Assembly (NCBI GenBank): GCA_903928015.1
Contig: CAIYPF010000183.1
Span: 1-43,924 of the forward strand
DNA length: 43,924 nt
DNA from: an uncultured Gammaproteobacteria bacterium
GTDB taxonomy: Bacteria; Pseudomonadota; Gammaproteobacteria; Pseudomonadales; UBA5518
Direction of reading: 5' to 3'
Each line of letters opens with the position of its first letter. Within the stretch, counting starts at the first letter, position 1. The position numbers were made by a program, and so were the translations under genes. The notes beneath the pieces were generated by a model, which was not told where the DNA came from, ran no database searches, and saw only the letters and a program-made list of their open reading frames with translations. Shown one piece after another: positions 1-7,330 of this stretch.

Positions 1-30
1 ACCGTCGCGGGCATGGCCCGCTCCCACAAC
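1..30 (-). repeat. REP-like palindrome at the 3' side of the LLM gene
   Basis: Read on the minus strand, this stretch has the form TGTGGGAGCGGGC, a short loop, then GCCCGCGA. The arms are a perfect 6-bp inverted repeat at 7-12 and 16-21. This closely resembles the extragenic palindromic (REP) elements of Pseudomonas and related gammaproteobacteria. It lies just after the stop codon of the LLM gene and could also act as a transcription terminator or RNA-stabilising hairpin. The window edge hides whether a second, inverted copy follows. Confidence 0.5.
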
Positions 31-39
31 AGGCTCGGG

Positions 40-1056
40 TCAGAGCAGTTCCTTCGCCAGGAACTCCATGTTGCGCACCGTGAGATCGAAGTCCGAGCTG
101 TGGCCGATCAGGAGTGACGTGACGCGGGTTTTCTTCCAGTCCTGAAGACGCTCGCGCACACGGCCCTCGGGGCCTGCGAGCGAGATCTCGTCGACGAGCC
201 CATCCGGCACCGCCTCCACCGCTTCCATCTGCTTTCCCGAGAGGAACAGGTCCTGGATCTGCTGCGCGGCATCGGCATAGCCCATGCGCCCCAGCAGGTT
301 CTTGTGGAAGTTCATGCCCTTCGCACCCATGCCGCCCAGATAGAGCGCCATCGTCCATTTGCCGGGTAGCAAGGCCTGCTTGAGGTCGTCGTTCAGGCTG
401 AGATTCACCATCGCGGCCACTTCGAAGTCCGGGCCTGCGGGCGCAAGGCTCTCGTCGAAGATGTCCATCTTGTAGGGCGAGCAGAAGATCGGCAGCCAGC
501 CGTCGAAACACTCCGCAGACAGCGCGACGTTCTTCGGTCCTTCGGCGCCCAGCAGCACCGGGATGCGCTTGCGCAGCGGGTGCGTGATGCTTTTCAGCGG
601 TTTGCCAAGGCCCATGCCGTTCTCGCAGGGCAACTGGTACTGCTGGCCGTGGAACTCCACGGGTTCCTCGCGGGCGATCACCTTGCGGAAGATCTCGATC
701 CACTCGCGGGTGCGCTCCAGCGGCTTGCCGAAGGGTTGCCCGTACCAGCCTTCCACCACCTGCGGACCGGACACGCCCACGCCAAGCATGAGGCGTCCGT
801 TCGAGAGGTGGTCCAGCGTGAGCGCCGTCATCGCGGCACAGGTGGGCGTACGCGCCGAGATCTGCATCACGCCGGTGGCGAGGCGGATCTTGGTGGTGTG
901 GGCTGCGATGGCCGCGAGCGGCGTGAAGCAGTCAGAGCCGTAGGCTTCTGCCGTCCAGACCGAATCGAAACCGATGCTTTCGGCCACCTTCGCCAGCTCG
1001 ATGAAGCGTGGCGTGGGTCCTTTCTGCCAATAGCCGAGCTGGAGACCGAGTTTCAT
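40..1056 (-). CDS. LLM class (luciferase-like) F420/flavin-dependent oxidoreductase
   Basis: This 338-residue protein belongs to the bacterial luciferase-like monooxygenase superfamily, a TIM barrel using F420 or FMN. The N-terminus MKLGLQLGYW, the segment AEAYGSDCFTPLAAIAAHT, the TPTCAAMTALTLDHLSNGR region and GVSGPQVVEGWYGQPFGKPL match the F420-dependent LLM oxidoreductases that are abundant in actinobacteria. The substrate cannot be deduced. I chose the start at 1056 because family members begin MKLG; an ATG at 1065 is also possible, and neither has a strong ribosome binding site. A TATACT -10 box lies upstream at 1087-1092. No F420 biosynthesis gene is visible, so FMN use is as likely as F420. 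It stands alone on this strand beside a divergent SnoaL-like gene. Confidence 0.85.
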   Translation of the reverse strand: MKLGLQLGYWQKGPTPRFIELAKVAESIGFDSVWTAEAYGSDCFTPLAAIAAHTTKIRLATGVMQISARTPTCAAMTALTLDHLSNGRLMLGVGVSGPQVVEGWYGQPFGKPLERTREWIEIFRKVIAREEPVEFHGQQYQLPCENGMGLGKPLKSITHPLRKRIPVLLGAEGPKNVALSAECFDGWLPIFCSPYKMDIFDESLAPAGPDFEVAAMVNLSLNDDLKQALLPGKWTMALYLGGMGAKGMNFHKNLLGRMGYADAAQQIQDLFLSGKQMEAVEAVPDGLVDEISLAGPEGRVRERLQDWKKTRVTSLLIGHSSDFDLTVRNMEFLAKELL

Positions 1057-1086
1057 GGTGTGCATCCGGATGGGTGATTCGGGCGG

Positions 1087-1092
1087 AGTATA
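1087..1092 (-). promoter_or_regulatory. -10 box of the LLM gene promoter
   Basis: The minus strand reads TATACT here, one base from the sigma-70 -10 consensus. A start of transcription near 1080 would give a leader of about 15-25 bases. The -35 region, near 1110-1115 (CTGCCG), is poor. Confidence 0.35.
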
Positions 1093-1137
1093 AACGCGCC
1101 TTTCAGGGCCGGCAGTGTCGCCACACGCCGTCCGCGG

Positions 1138-1169
1138 TTGACCGATCTGCTCAGGCAGCGGGTTAGACT
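1138..1169 (+). promoter_or_regulatory. Possible promoter of the SnoaL-like gene at 1203
   Basis: TTGACC at 1138-1143 matches the -35 consensus at five of six positions. TAGACT at 1164-1169 resembles a -10 box, but the 20-base spacer is long; GTTAGA at 1162-1167 would give 18. The coding start is 33 bases beyond TAGACT. Confidence 0.35.
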
Positions 1170-1202
1170 CCCGCGCTGGCGCAAACCCCGGAGGAAAACA
1201 CG

Positions 1203-1652
1203 ATGGACCAGCTCATGGCCAACAAGGCTCTCGTTTCCCGGTTCTGGCAGGAGGTCTACGAGGGCCGGGATTACGACTGCATCGGCAATTTCTTCGCCGC
1301 CGACGGCGAGTACGTGGACGTAGCGATGCCGGACTCGGTGGCGCGCGGACCGGCTGCCGTGGCCAAGCGGCTACGCATCGGTCACGAGCCGGTGGAGCGC
1401 TTCACGCACGTGGTGCATCGCATGATCGCGGAAGGCACGACGGTGATGACGGAGCACACCGAGACCTGGCACTTCCACACCGGCGAGGTTGTAGCGCTGC
1501 CCTTCGTGTCGGTGATGGACGTTGCCGACGGCAAGATCCGCCTCTGGCACGACTACTCGAACCTCGACACCCTGCTGAGGGGGGCTCCCGCCTGGTGGAT
1601 GGAGCACATCATGCAGTTCACGGTGGAGGACTTTGGCTCCCCTGCTCCCTGA
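1203..1652 (+). CDS. SnoaL-like / nuclear transport factor 2 family protein
   Basis: A 149-residue small protein of the NTF2-like alpha+beta cone fold. The N-terminal helix carries ALVSRFWQEVYEGRDYDCIGNFFAADGEYVD, and the later strands include VHRMIAEGTTVMTEHTETW and KIRLWHDYSNLDTLL, the pattern of SnoaL and limonene-epoxide-hydrolase-like proteins. These act as small-molecule isomerases, cyclases, hydrolases or binding proteins, and the exact reaction is unknown. The gene is monocistronic. Its last 35 bases overlap the 3' end of the convergent cytochrome c gene. The ATG at 1203 follows GGAGGAAA closely. Confidence 0.8.
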   Translation: MDQLMANKALVSRFWQEVYEGRDYDCIGNFFAADGEYVDVAMPDSVARGPAAVAKRLRIGHEPVERFTHVVHRMIAEGTTVMTEHTETWHFHTGEVVALPFVSVMDVADGKIRLWHDYSNLDTLLRGAPAWWMEHIMQFTVEDFGSPAP

Positions 1653-2091
1653 ACGTCATCAGGTAGGCGATCAGGTCTGCCCGGTCCTGCGGATCGGGCA
1701 CACCAAGGCTCATCATCACGGTGCCAGGGATGAAGCCGCGCGGATCGGCGAGCCAGGCGTCGAGGTATTCGGGGTTCCAGACAAGGCCGGAATCCTTCAG
1801 CGCCTGCGAGTAGTAGGCAAAACCCTCCTGCGTGCCGGCCCGGCGCCCGAAGACGTTCCAGAGCGAAGGACCGTTCTGGTGCCCTGCGCCCTTGTCCGGG
1901 TAATGACAGGTGCGGCAGCGACCGAAGACGGTGCGTCCGTGCACCCGATCGGCAGCAGCAAGCCGTTCGGCGAAGGGTTTTGGAGCACTGGCCACTGCAT
2001 CTTCCGCATACGCGGAACCGGCGAGCGGGAGCAGCAGCGCGAACAGGCTTGCGCGGACCACCGTAACGGGATTGGGCCGGATCGCGTTCAT
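1618..2091 (-). CDS. Periplasmic class I c-type cytochrome, partner of the KstD-like flavoprotein
   Basis: A 157-residue monohaem cytochrome. A signal peptide runs from residue 1 to about 29 and ends AYA. The haem site CRTCH is at residues 59-63, and the axial Met is probably M125 or M126 in GTVMMSLG. Segments such as NGPSLWNVFGR and DLIAYLMTF are typical of class I (c2/c550-like) cytochromes. The start codon overlaps the stop of the upstream flavoprotein gene as ATGA, which argues for translational coupling and a shared function. The likely role is to accept electrons from that flavoprotein in the periplasm. Its 3' end overlaps the opposing SnoaL-like gene by 35 bases. Confidence 0.88.
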   Translation of the reverse strand: MNAIRPNPVTVVRASLFALLLPLAGSAYAEDAVASAPKPFAERLAAADRVHGRTVFGRCRTCHYPDKGAGHQNGPSLWNVFGRRAGTQEGFAYYSQALKDSGLVWNPEYLDAWLADPRGFIPGTVMMSLGVPDPQDRADLIAYLMTFREQGSQSPPP

Positions 2092-3620
2092 ACAGCCACC
2101 TCTTCCTTCGCCGCGTGGATGCCGGCCTGACGGCCGAAGAAACTGCAATCGCCAATGGATACGCCGCTCGCAATGTACGGCGCGCTGGGCATGCCCGCGC
2201 TGGTGCGGCCGGCGGCATAGAGACCGGGAATCCGCTCTCCCCCGGCATCGAGCACTTCCGCACGCACCGTGGTTTCGAGACCGCCGAAGGTGTGCGCGGG
2301 GCAGAACGCCGAACGCACCGAGAGGTCGTAGAGCCGGAAAGGCGGTTTGGCGAGCGGCGTCACCCACTTCGGGTGCTTGTGCCAGAGCGGATCCACCGAG
2401 CGCTCCGCATGCTGGTTGTAGAAAGCCACCGACTGCTGCAGTGCGCCCTCGGCAAAGCCGCCCGCCTGTTCGAGTGCCGCAATCGACGCAGCCTCCGCAA
2501 GCAGCGGCATGCGGAAGTCACCATCGTCGTAGCTCGAGTCCGCATCCGTCACCAGGTACGCCACGCCGTGCTGGTTGTAGGCCGTCTCGTGGCCCGCATA
2601 GGCGTAGTAGGAATCCTCCGGCAGGAAGCGCTGTGCAGCGCGGTTGACCACGATGCCGTGGATGGTGCGCTCCGGCGGGTAGAGCGGCAGGATTGCGAAG
2701 CCCTGGTGCATGCGGATGGCCGCAGCGCCCACGCCCATGCCCATGCGGATGCCGATACCCATATCGCCTGCGTTCGCCCAGGGTACGGAGCAGTCGTAGA
2801 GTTCCGGCGCGTAGCGCTTCAGCATCTCGCGGTTCTGGATGAATCCGCCGCAGGCCAGCACCACGCCGCGGCGCGCACGCACGGCAATCGTCCGCTCACC
2901 CTCCTGCGCCAACAGGCCCACGATGCGGCCGTCGTCCTCGCGCACCAGACGCTCGGCGGAAACACCCCGCAGCGTCTTCACGCCTGCGCTTTCTGCCGCC
3001 GGCAGCAGCGCCTCCATCAGCGTACGTCCACCCGTGTGGCCAGCAGTGGTGGGCACGTGGCCACGCGGTGCGGGGCGCGCGATGTCCCGCCACGGCGCTG
3101 CCAGCTCACAGCCCGAGAAATACGGCGAGGAGCCGTCGAAGGGCAGTTCCTTGGACTCGCTGAATTTCTGCACGTACTTCACGCCGTGCGCCACCAGCCA
3201 GTCGAAGTGCTCGAGGCTGCGCTCGCAGTAGAGCTCGATCTTCTCCTTCGCCGGATGCAGGCCGCCGGCAGCGAGCATGAAGTCCCGCATGGCCTCGATG
3301 CTGTCTTCGAAGCCGAGCGCCTTCTGCAGCGGCGTACCCCCGCCCAGATAGCAGACGCCACCCGACATGGCGGATGAGCCACCGGTCTTCGGCAGGCGCT
3401 CGAGCATCAGGACCTCGGCACCGGCCGCGCGGGCCTCGATGGCAGCGGAGGTGCCGGCAGCACCGGAGCCTGCCACCACCACATCTGCGGTGTAATCCCA
3501 CTGCCGCACCTCACGCCGCGCAGCAGGCGCGCGCGGGTCGCAGCCTGCGGCAGCAGCCAGCACGCCAGCCGTACCCAGGCCCGACAGGAAACGTCGCCTG
3601 CTCTTGTCACTCACGTTCAT
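2088..3620 (-). CDS. Tat-exported FAD-dependent oxidoreductase, 3-ketosteroid delta-1-dehydrogenase / fumarate-reductase flavoprotein-like
   Basis: A 510-residue flavoprotein of the FAD_binding_2 (FrdA/KstD) family. Residues 8-15 read RRRFLSGL, a twin-arginine export motif, followed by a hydrophobic stretch and AAGC with Cys27, which could be a lipobox. The dinucleotide-binding motif GSGAAG is at 51-56. Near the C-terminus Tyr482 and Gly486 (YIASG) have the same spacing as the catalytic Tyr and Gly of KstD, so a ring dehydrogenase is more likely than a fumarate reductase. I used the ATG at 3620 because GGGGGG precedes it closely and it places the Tat motif at the N-terminus; an in-frame ATG at 3641 falls in the terminator. 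The cytochrome c gene overlaps its stop. Known KstDs are mostly cytoplasmic or membrane-associated, so Tat export with a dedicated cytochrome is unusual. The substrate is unproven. Confidence 0.8.
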   Translation of the reverse strand: MNVSDKSRRRFLSGLGTAGVLAAAAGCDPRAPAARREVRQWDYTADVVVAGSGAAGTSAAIEARAAGAEVLMLERLPKTGGSSAMSGGVCYLGGGTPLQKALGFEDSIEAMRDFMLAAGGLHPAKEKIELYCERSLEHFDWLVAHGVKYVQKFSESKELPFDGSSPYFSGCELAAPWRDIARPAPRGHVPTTAGHTGGRTLMEALLPAAESAGVKTLRGVSAERLVREDDGRIVGLLAQEGERTIAVRARRGVVLACGGFIQNREMLKRYAPELYDCSVPWANAGDMGIGIRMGMGVGAAAIRMHQGFAILPLYPPERTIHGIVVNRAAQRFLPEDSYYAYAGHETAYNQHGVAYLVTDADSSYDDGDFRMPLLAEAASIAALEQAGGFAEGALQQSVAFYNQHAERSVDPLWHKHPKWVTPLAKPPFRLYDLSVRSAFCPAHTFGGLETTVRAEVLDAGGERIPGLYAAGRTSAGMPSAPYIASGVSIGDCSFFGRQAGIHAAKEEVAV

Positions 3621-3640
3621 GTGTCCCCCCGTATTGCCCA

Positions 3641-3667
3641 AAAAGAAAACCCCCGGTGACGGGGGCT
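3641..3667 (-). terminator. Rho-independent terminator after the TonB receptor gene
   Basis: On the minus strand a GC stem of at least six pairs (arms 3650-3655 and 3660-3665, four-base loop) is followed by TTTTCTTTTT. This is the classic intrinsic terminator shape, placed 30 bases after the receptor stop. The next gene, the flavoprotein, starts only about 20 bases further on, so partial read-through could make this an attenuator. Confidence 0.8.
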
Positions 3668-3695
3668 TCCTTGCTTCCGCGTGGCGATGCCGCGC

Positions 3696-6107
3696 TCAGA
3701 ACCGGTAGGTGCCCTGCAGCGCGTAGTAACGCGGACGGCTGCTGAACACGTAATAGGCGTTGCCGGTGCCGCCCGTGGCGGTCCTCGCCAGCACACCCGT
3801 GCCACCGTAGTCGATGGTCTCCTCGTCCGTGAGGTTGTTGCCGATCAGGGCAATCTCCCACTTGTCGTCGGATTGCGCGAGCGCGATGCGTGCGTTCACC
3901 TTGGTGTAGGCGTCCTGCACGGTGCGCGGGTCGAGCTGCGGCGACCAGAGGTACTCGTCGGAGTACTGCAGATCCAGTTGCGCGCGCAACTCCAGCGCGT
4001 CGCCGATGGGGTAGTAGAAATCACCCGTGATCACGCCCTTCCATTTCGGCGTGTATTCCTTGCGCTCGCCCGAGGCATCGCACTGGTCGAGCACGGCGTT
4101 GGTGACGCTCGTGGGATCGAGGACCTGCTGCCCGAACCAGCACTGCGCGACATCGAAGTCCTTGAACTCGAAGTCGAGGTAACCGAGTGAACCGGAGAGT
4201 GTGAAGTTCTCGCTCAGCATCCAGCGGCCGTCTACCTCGGCGCCTTTGACATCGGCGCCCGCGGCATTGGCGACGTTGAAGCCCACGCCGCCGTCGAAGA
4301 CGGAGGTCTGGAGGTCGTCGTACTTGGTGTAGAACACCGCTGCGTTGACTTCAGCCGAGTCACCGATGGCCGCCTTCACGCCAATCTCGTAACTGGTGGC
4401 CTGCTCCTTGTCGAACTCCCAGGCGCCCACAGCGGCTGCGGGAGTGCCCGCGACAATGACCGCAGGATCGGGGTTGGCATTGGAGCGGTTGTCGAAGCCG
4501 CCGGACTTGAAGCCTTCGACATAAGAGGCATAGAGCATCACGTCGTCGGTGGCGTCCCACTGCAGGGTGACCAGCGGCGTGAAGGCGTTCTCGCTCAGCG
4601 AGCCCTTGAGGTTGTTGGGTTCGATGCGCAGCACGCCGAAGAGCGAGTTCAGCAGCGGGTTCGTGGCGCCCTGGTCGACGCCTGCGCTGTTGAAGTGCGA
4701 CTGCACGCGCGAGGCGTCTTTGTCTTCCTGCGTGTAGCGGCCGCCGAGAACCAGGCGCCAGTCCTCGCTCATGTTCCAGGTCGCCTGGACGAATGCGGCC
4801 CAGGTCTCGGTGTCCTGCTCGAAGGTGCGGCGCGAACTCACTCCCGAAAAGCCGCTGCTGAGGATGCGCAGCAGCGAGTTGGTCGGGATGTTGATCTTGT
4901 CGCCGTAGTCGAGCGAGTTCTTCTGGTAGTAGAGCCCCGCGATGTAATCCACCGTCTCGCCGCCGGGCGAGGTGAGGCGGATCTCCTGGCTGAACTGGTC
5001 GTAGTCCTCGCCTGCTGTGGAGTCATCGATGATCGGCGCCGAGGTGTAGTCGCAGTCGCAGGACTCGCGGCTCTTGTAGTCGACATAACCCGTCACGAAG
5101 GTGAGGGTGCTGTCGCCGAGCGAGTAGTCGGCATTCAGAAGGAAATTGTCGACGTCGTTGTTGCTGGCATCGAAAGCGCCGGCGCTGCGCTTCTGGTTCT
5201 GGGTGGCGTCGTCGAGGACGTAGCCCTCGATCAGCGGCCCGGTACGCAGGCCGGCACGGACCAGGTTGTTCAGGTTGTTGACGAAGCTCGTGAGACCGGT
5301 GAGGTAGCTGCGCCCGCCTGCCGGATTGTCCTCGCGGATGATGTCGTTGATCAGCTCGATGTTCCGGCCTTCGGTATCGAACTGCGCGTTCTCGTACTTG
5401 AACTGCACGCTGAGGTCGTCGTTGGGCGTCCACAGGCCGCCGAGGCGCACAACCTGCTCCTCTTCCTGCTTTTCGTCGCGATTGGCGACGACGTTATCGA
5501 CCCAACCGTCCATCTCGCGGTAGAGCACCGAGAGGCGCGCGGAGAAGGTGTCGGAGAGCGGTCCGCTCACGACGAATCGGTAGTCGCGCTCGTTGGCGTC
5601 TGGCTCATAGAGCACCTGCGCGGAACCTTCGAGTTCATCGGAGGGCTTGGCGGTCACCAGACTCACCGCGCCGGCGATGCTGTTCTTGCCGAAGAGGATC
5701 GGCTGCGGGCCGCGAAGAACTTCGACACGTTCCATGTCGAAGAGCGGCAGCCGCGTGAGCTGCGCCTTCCCGAAGTAGATGCCGTCGTTGTACATGCCGA
5801 CGGACTGCTCGAAGGACTGGTTGATGCCGGAGCTGATGCCACGCACCGTGATGGTGGAGGAAATGCCGGTCTGGTTCATCGAGAAGTTGGGCACGTAGGC
5901 CGAGAGTTTCTCGAGGTTGGTGATGCCCACCTGCTCCATCTTCACGCCCGTGACGGCGTTCACGGAGATGGGAACGTCCTGCAGGCTCTGTTCGCGCTTC
6001 TGCGCGGTGACGATGATCTCCTCGAGCTGGAACTGGGCGAATGCCGGCGTGGTGGCAATCATCATCACGGCGGCGCACAGCGCGGAGCGGCGGAAGGGAG
6101 CAGACAT
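3696..6107 (-). CDS. TonB-dependent outer-membrane receptor
   Basis: An 803-residue outer-membrane active transporter. A signal peptide (MSAPFRRSALC to PAFAQ) is followed directly by the TonB-box-like EEIIVTAQKREQSLQDVPIS and the plug domain (GKNSIAGAVSLVTAKPS). A long beta-barrel ends YYALQGTYRF, with the terminal Phe expected for Bam recognition. There is no N-terminal signalling (STN) domain. I chose the ATG at 6107 because CCGGAGG precedes it and the signal peptide then starts cleanly. The VTAQKR-type receptors of aquatic proteobacteria import diverse organic substrates. The flavoprotein and cytochrome genes downstream suggest a steroid-like or similar hydrophobic ligand, which is inference. 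Confidence 0.93.
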   Translation of the reverse strand: MSAPFRRSALCAAVMMIATTPAFAQFQLEEIIVTAQKREQSLQDVPISVNAVTGVKMEQVGITNLEKLSAYVPNFSMNQTGISSTITVRGISSGINQSFEQSVGMYNDGIYFGKAQLTRLPLFDMERVEVLRGPQPILFGKNSIAGAVSLVTAKPSDELEGSAQVLYEPDANERDYRFVVSGPLSDTFSARLSVLYREMDGWVDNVVANRDEKQEEEQVVRLGGLWTPNDDLSVQFKYENAQFDTEGRNIELINDIIREDNPAGGRSYLTGLTSFVNNLNNLVRAGLRTGPLIEGYVLDDATQNQKRSAGAFDASNNDVDNFLLNADYSLGDSTLTFVTGYVDYKSRESCDCDYTSAPIIDDSTAGEDYDQFSQEIRLTSPGGETVDYIAGLYYQKNSLDYGDKINIPTNSLLRILSSGFSGVSSRRTFEQDTETWAAFVQATWNMSEDWRLVLGGRYTQEDKDASRVQSHFNSAGVDQGATNPLLNSLFGVLRIEPNNLKGSLSENAFTPLVTLQWDATDDVMLYASYVEGFKSGGFDNRSNANPDPAVIVAGTPAAAVGAWEFDKEQATSYEIGVKAAIGDSAEVNAAVFYTKYDDLQTSVFDGGVGFNVANAAGADVKGAEVDGRWMLSENFTLSGSLGYLDFEFKDFDVAQCWFGQQVLDPTSVTNAVLDQCDASGERKEYTPKWKGVITGDFYYPIGDALELRAQLDLQYSDEYLWSPQLDPRTVQDAYTKVNARIALAQSDDKWEIALIGNNLTDEETIDYGGTGVLARTATGGTGNAYYVFSSRPRYYALQGTYRF

Positions 6108-6168
6108 CGGGGACCTCCGGTGGAGTGATTCTTGTTGGACGCCGCCAATAGAGCACGGCTTTGAACGG

Positions 6169-6198
6169 ATCATAGACGCGCTGTCCGCAGGCGGGCAA
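6169..6198 (-). promoter_or_regulatory. Promoter of the first TonB receptor gene
   Basis: On the minus strand TTGCCC (6193-6198) and TATGAT (6169-6174) are separated by 18 bases, a reasonable sigma-70 promoter. The -35 box sits inside the hairpin at 6190-6212, so that palindrome could be an operator as well as a terminator. Confidence 0.5.
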
Positions 6199-6212
6199 TC
6201 AGCACGCCCGCC
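6190..6212 (-). terminator. Inverted repeat after the old yellow enzyme gene
   Basis: GGCGGGC at 6190-6196 and GCCCGCC at 6206-6212 form a perfect 7-bp stem with a nine-base loop, 15 bases after the stop of the upstream minus-strand gene. There is no T-tract, so termination would be imperfect or Rho-assisted. It overlaps the receptor's -35 box. Confidence 0.4.
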
Positions 6213-6226
6213 TTGGGCAAATCACC

Positions 6227-7291
6227 TCAGTCCGAGAGGGGATAATCCGTGTATCCCTGCGGCCCTGCGCTGTAGAGCGTCTTCACATCGAAGCCGGCGA
6301 GAGGCAAGCCCTCACGCAAGCGTCGCACAAGATCGGGGTTGCCGATGAACGCCCGTCCGAAGGACACCGCCTCGGCCACGCCGGTGGTGACCGGTTCGGC
6401 GCCGCTCTGCGCGTTGTTGTTGTCGTTCACCACGAGCGCGCCACCGAAATGCCGATGACCGAGCGCAACCACGTCGACGCCTCCTGCAGGAAAGCGGATC
6501 ACGTGCAGGAAGGCGAGGCGCATCGGGCGCACCGCATCGAGCAGCGCGGCATAGGTGCCCGCAGGATCCGCATCGTGGAGGTCATTGAAAGGATTGCCGG
6601 GGCAGATACGCATGCCCACACGGTCGAAGCCAGCCTCTTCACCCATTGCAGCGAGCAGCTCCAGCGGAAAGCGGAGGCGGTTCTCGAGGCTGCCGCCATA
6701 GGCATCGTCGCGGTGGTTGGTGCCGGTGGAAAGAAACTGGGCCGGCAGGTAGCCACTGGTGCAATGCAGTTCCACGCCATCGAAGCCGGCCTGAAGCGCG
6801 CAGCGCGTGGCATGGCGGTATTCGGCAACAACGCCCGGGATCTCTTCGCTGCGGAGCGCGCGCGGAAGATCGAAGTCGACCATGCCCGCGGCATCGGAAT
6901 AGATCTGCCCTGCGGCGCGGATGGCGGAAGGCGCCACGGTCTCGGTGCCAGGCTCCTTGTTGTGGTGGCTGCCGATGCGGCCGCAATGCATGATCTGCGC
7001 GACGATGCGCCCGCCCTCCGCGTGCACGGCATCCGTCACCGTACGCCAACCTGCCACCTGCTCTGCGGTGTAGAGCCCGGGCGTGCGGCAATAGCCCTTG
7101 CCGTTCGCGCTGGGCTGCACGCCTTCCGTGACGATGAGCCCGGCACTCGCACGCTGGCGGTAGTACTCGACGTTCATCCCGGTGGGGGCATCGCCGGCGC
7201 CGGCGCGGCTGCGCGTCATCGGGGCCATGACAATGCGGTTGGACAGCGCGAGCGCGCCGAGACGGACGGGTTCGAACAGGCTGGCGCTCAT
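6227..7291 (-). CDS. Old yellow enzyme family alkene reductase with altered substrate-anchoring residue
   Basis: A 354-residue FMN-dependent ene-reductase-like TIM barrel of the NemA/OYE type. Visible family marks are LSNRIVMAPMTRSRA near the N-terminus, QIMHCGRIGSH around 99-109, the AYGGSLENRLRFPLELL segment, and GRAFIGNPDLVRRL near the C-terminus. The usual His-x-x-Asn/His pair that holds the substrate carbonyl is His176-Cys-Thr-Ser179 here; the following Gly-Tyr181 is kept. Ser in place of Asn/His should weaken or change carbonyl binding. A ribosome binding site AAGGAG precedes the ATG. It follows the SnoaL-like gene by 39 bases and is probably the last gene of the SDR/SnoaL operon. Confidence 0.9.
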   Translation of the reverse strand: MSASLFEPVRLGALALSNRIVMAPMTRSRAGAGDAPTGMNVEYYRQRASAGLIVTEGVQPSANGKGYCRTPGLYTAEQVAGWRTVTDAVHAEGGRIVAQIMHCGRIGSHHNKEPGTETVAPSAIRAAGQIYSDAAGMVDFDLPRALRSEEIPGVVAEYRHATRCALQAGFDGVELHCTSGYLPAQFLSTGTNHRDDAYGGSLENRLRFPLELLAAMGEEAGFDRVGMRICPGNPFNDLHDADPAGTYAALLDAVRPMRLAFLHVIRFPAGGVDVVALGHRHFGGALVVNDNNNAQSGAEPVTTGVAEAVSFGRAFIGNPDLVRRLREGLPLAGFDVKTLYSAGPQGYTDYPLSD

Positions 7292-7330
7292 CGCGGGATA
7301 ACTCCTTGCGGTCGTAAAACGGTTGTCGGC

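Noticed and set aside
4695-6128. A 477-codon open frame on the plus strand
   Set aside because: It lies opposite the first TonB receptor gene and is rich in Val/Asp/Arg/His runs, typical of an antisense shadow in GC-rich DNA.
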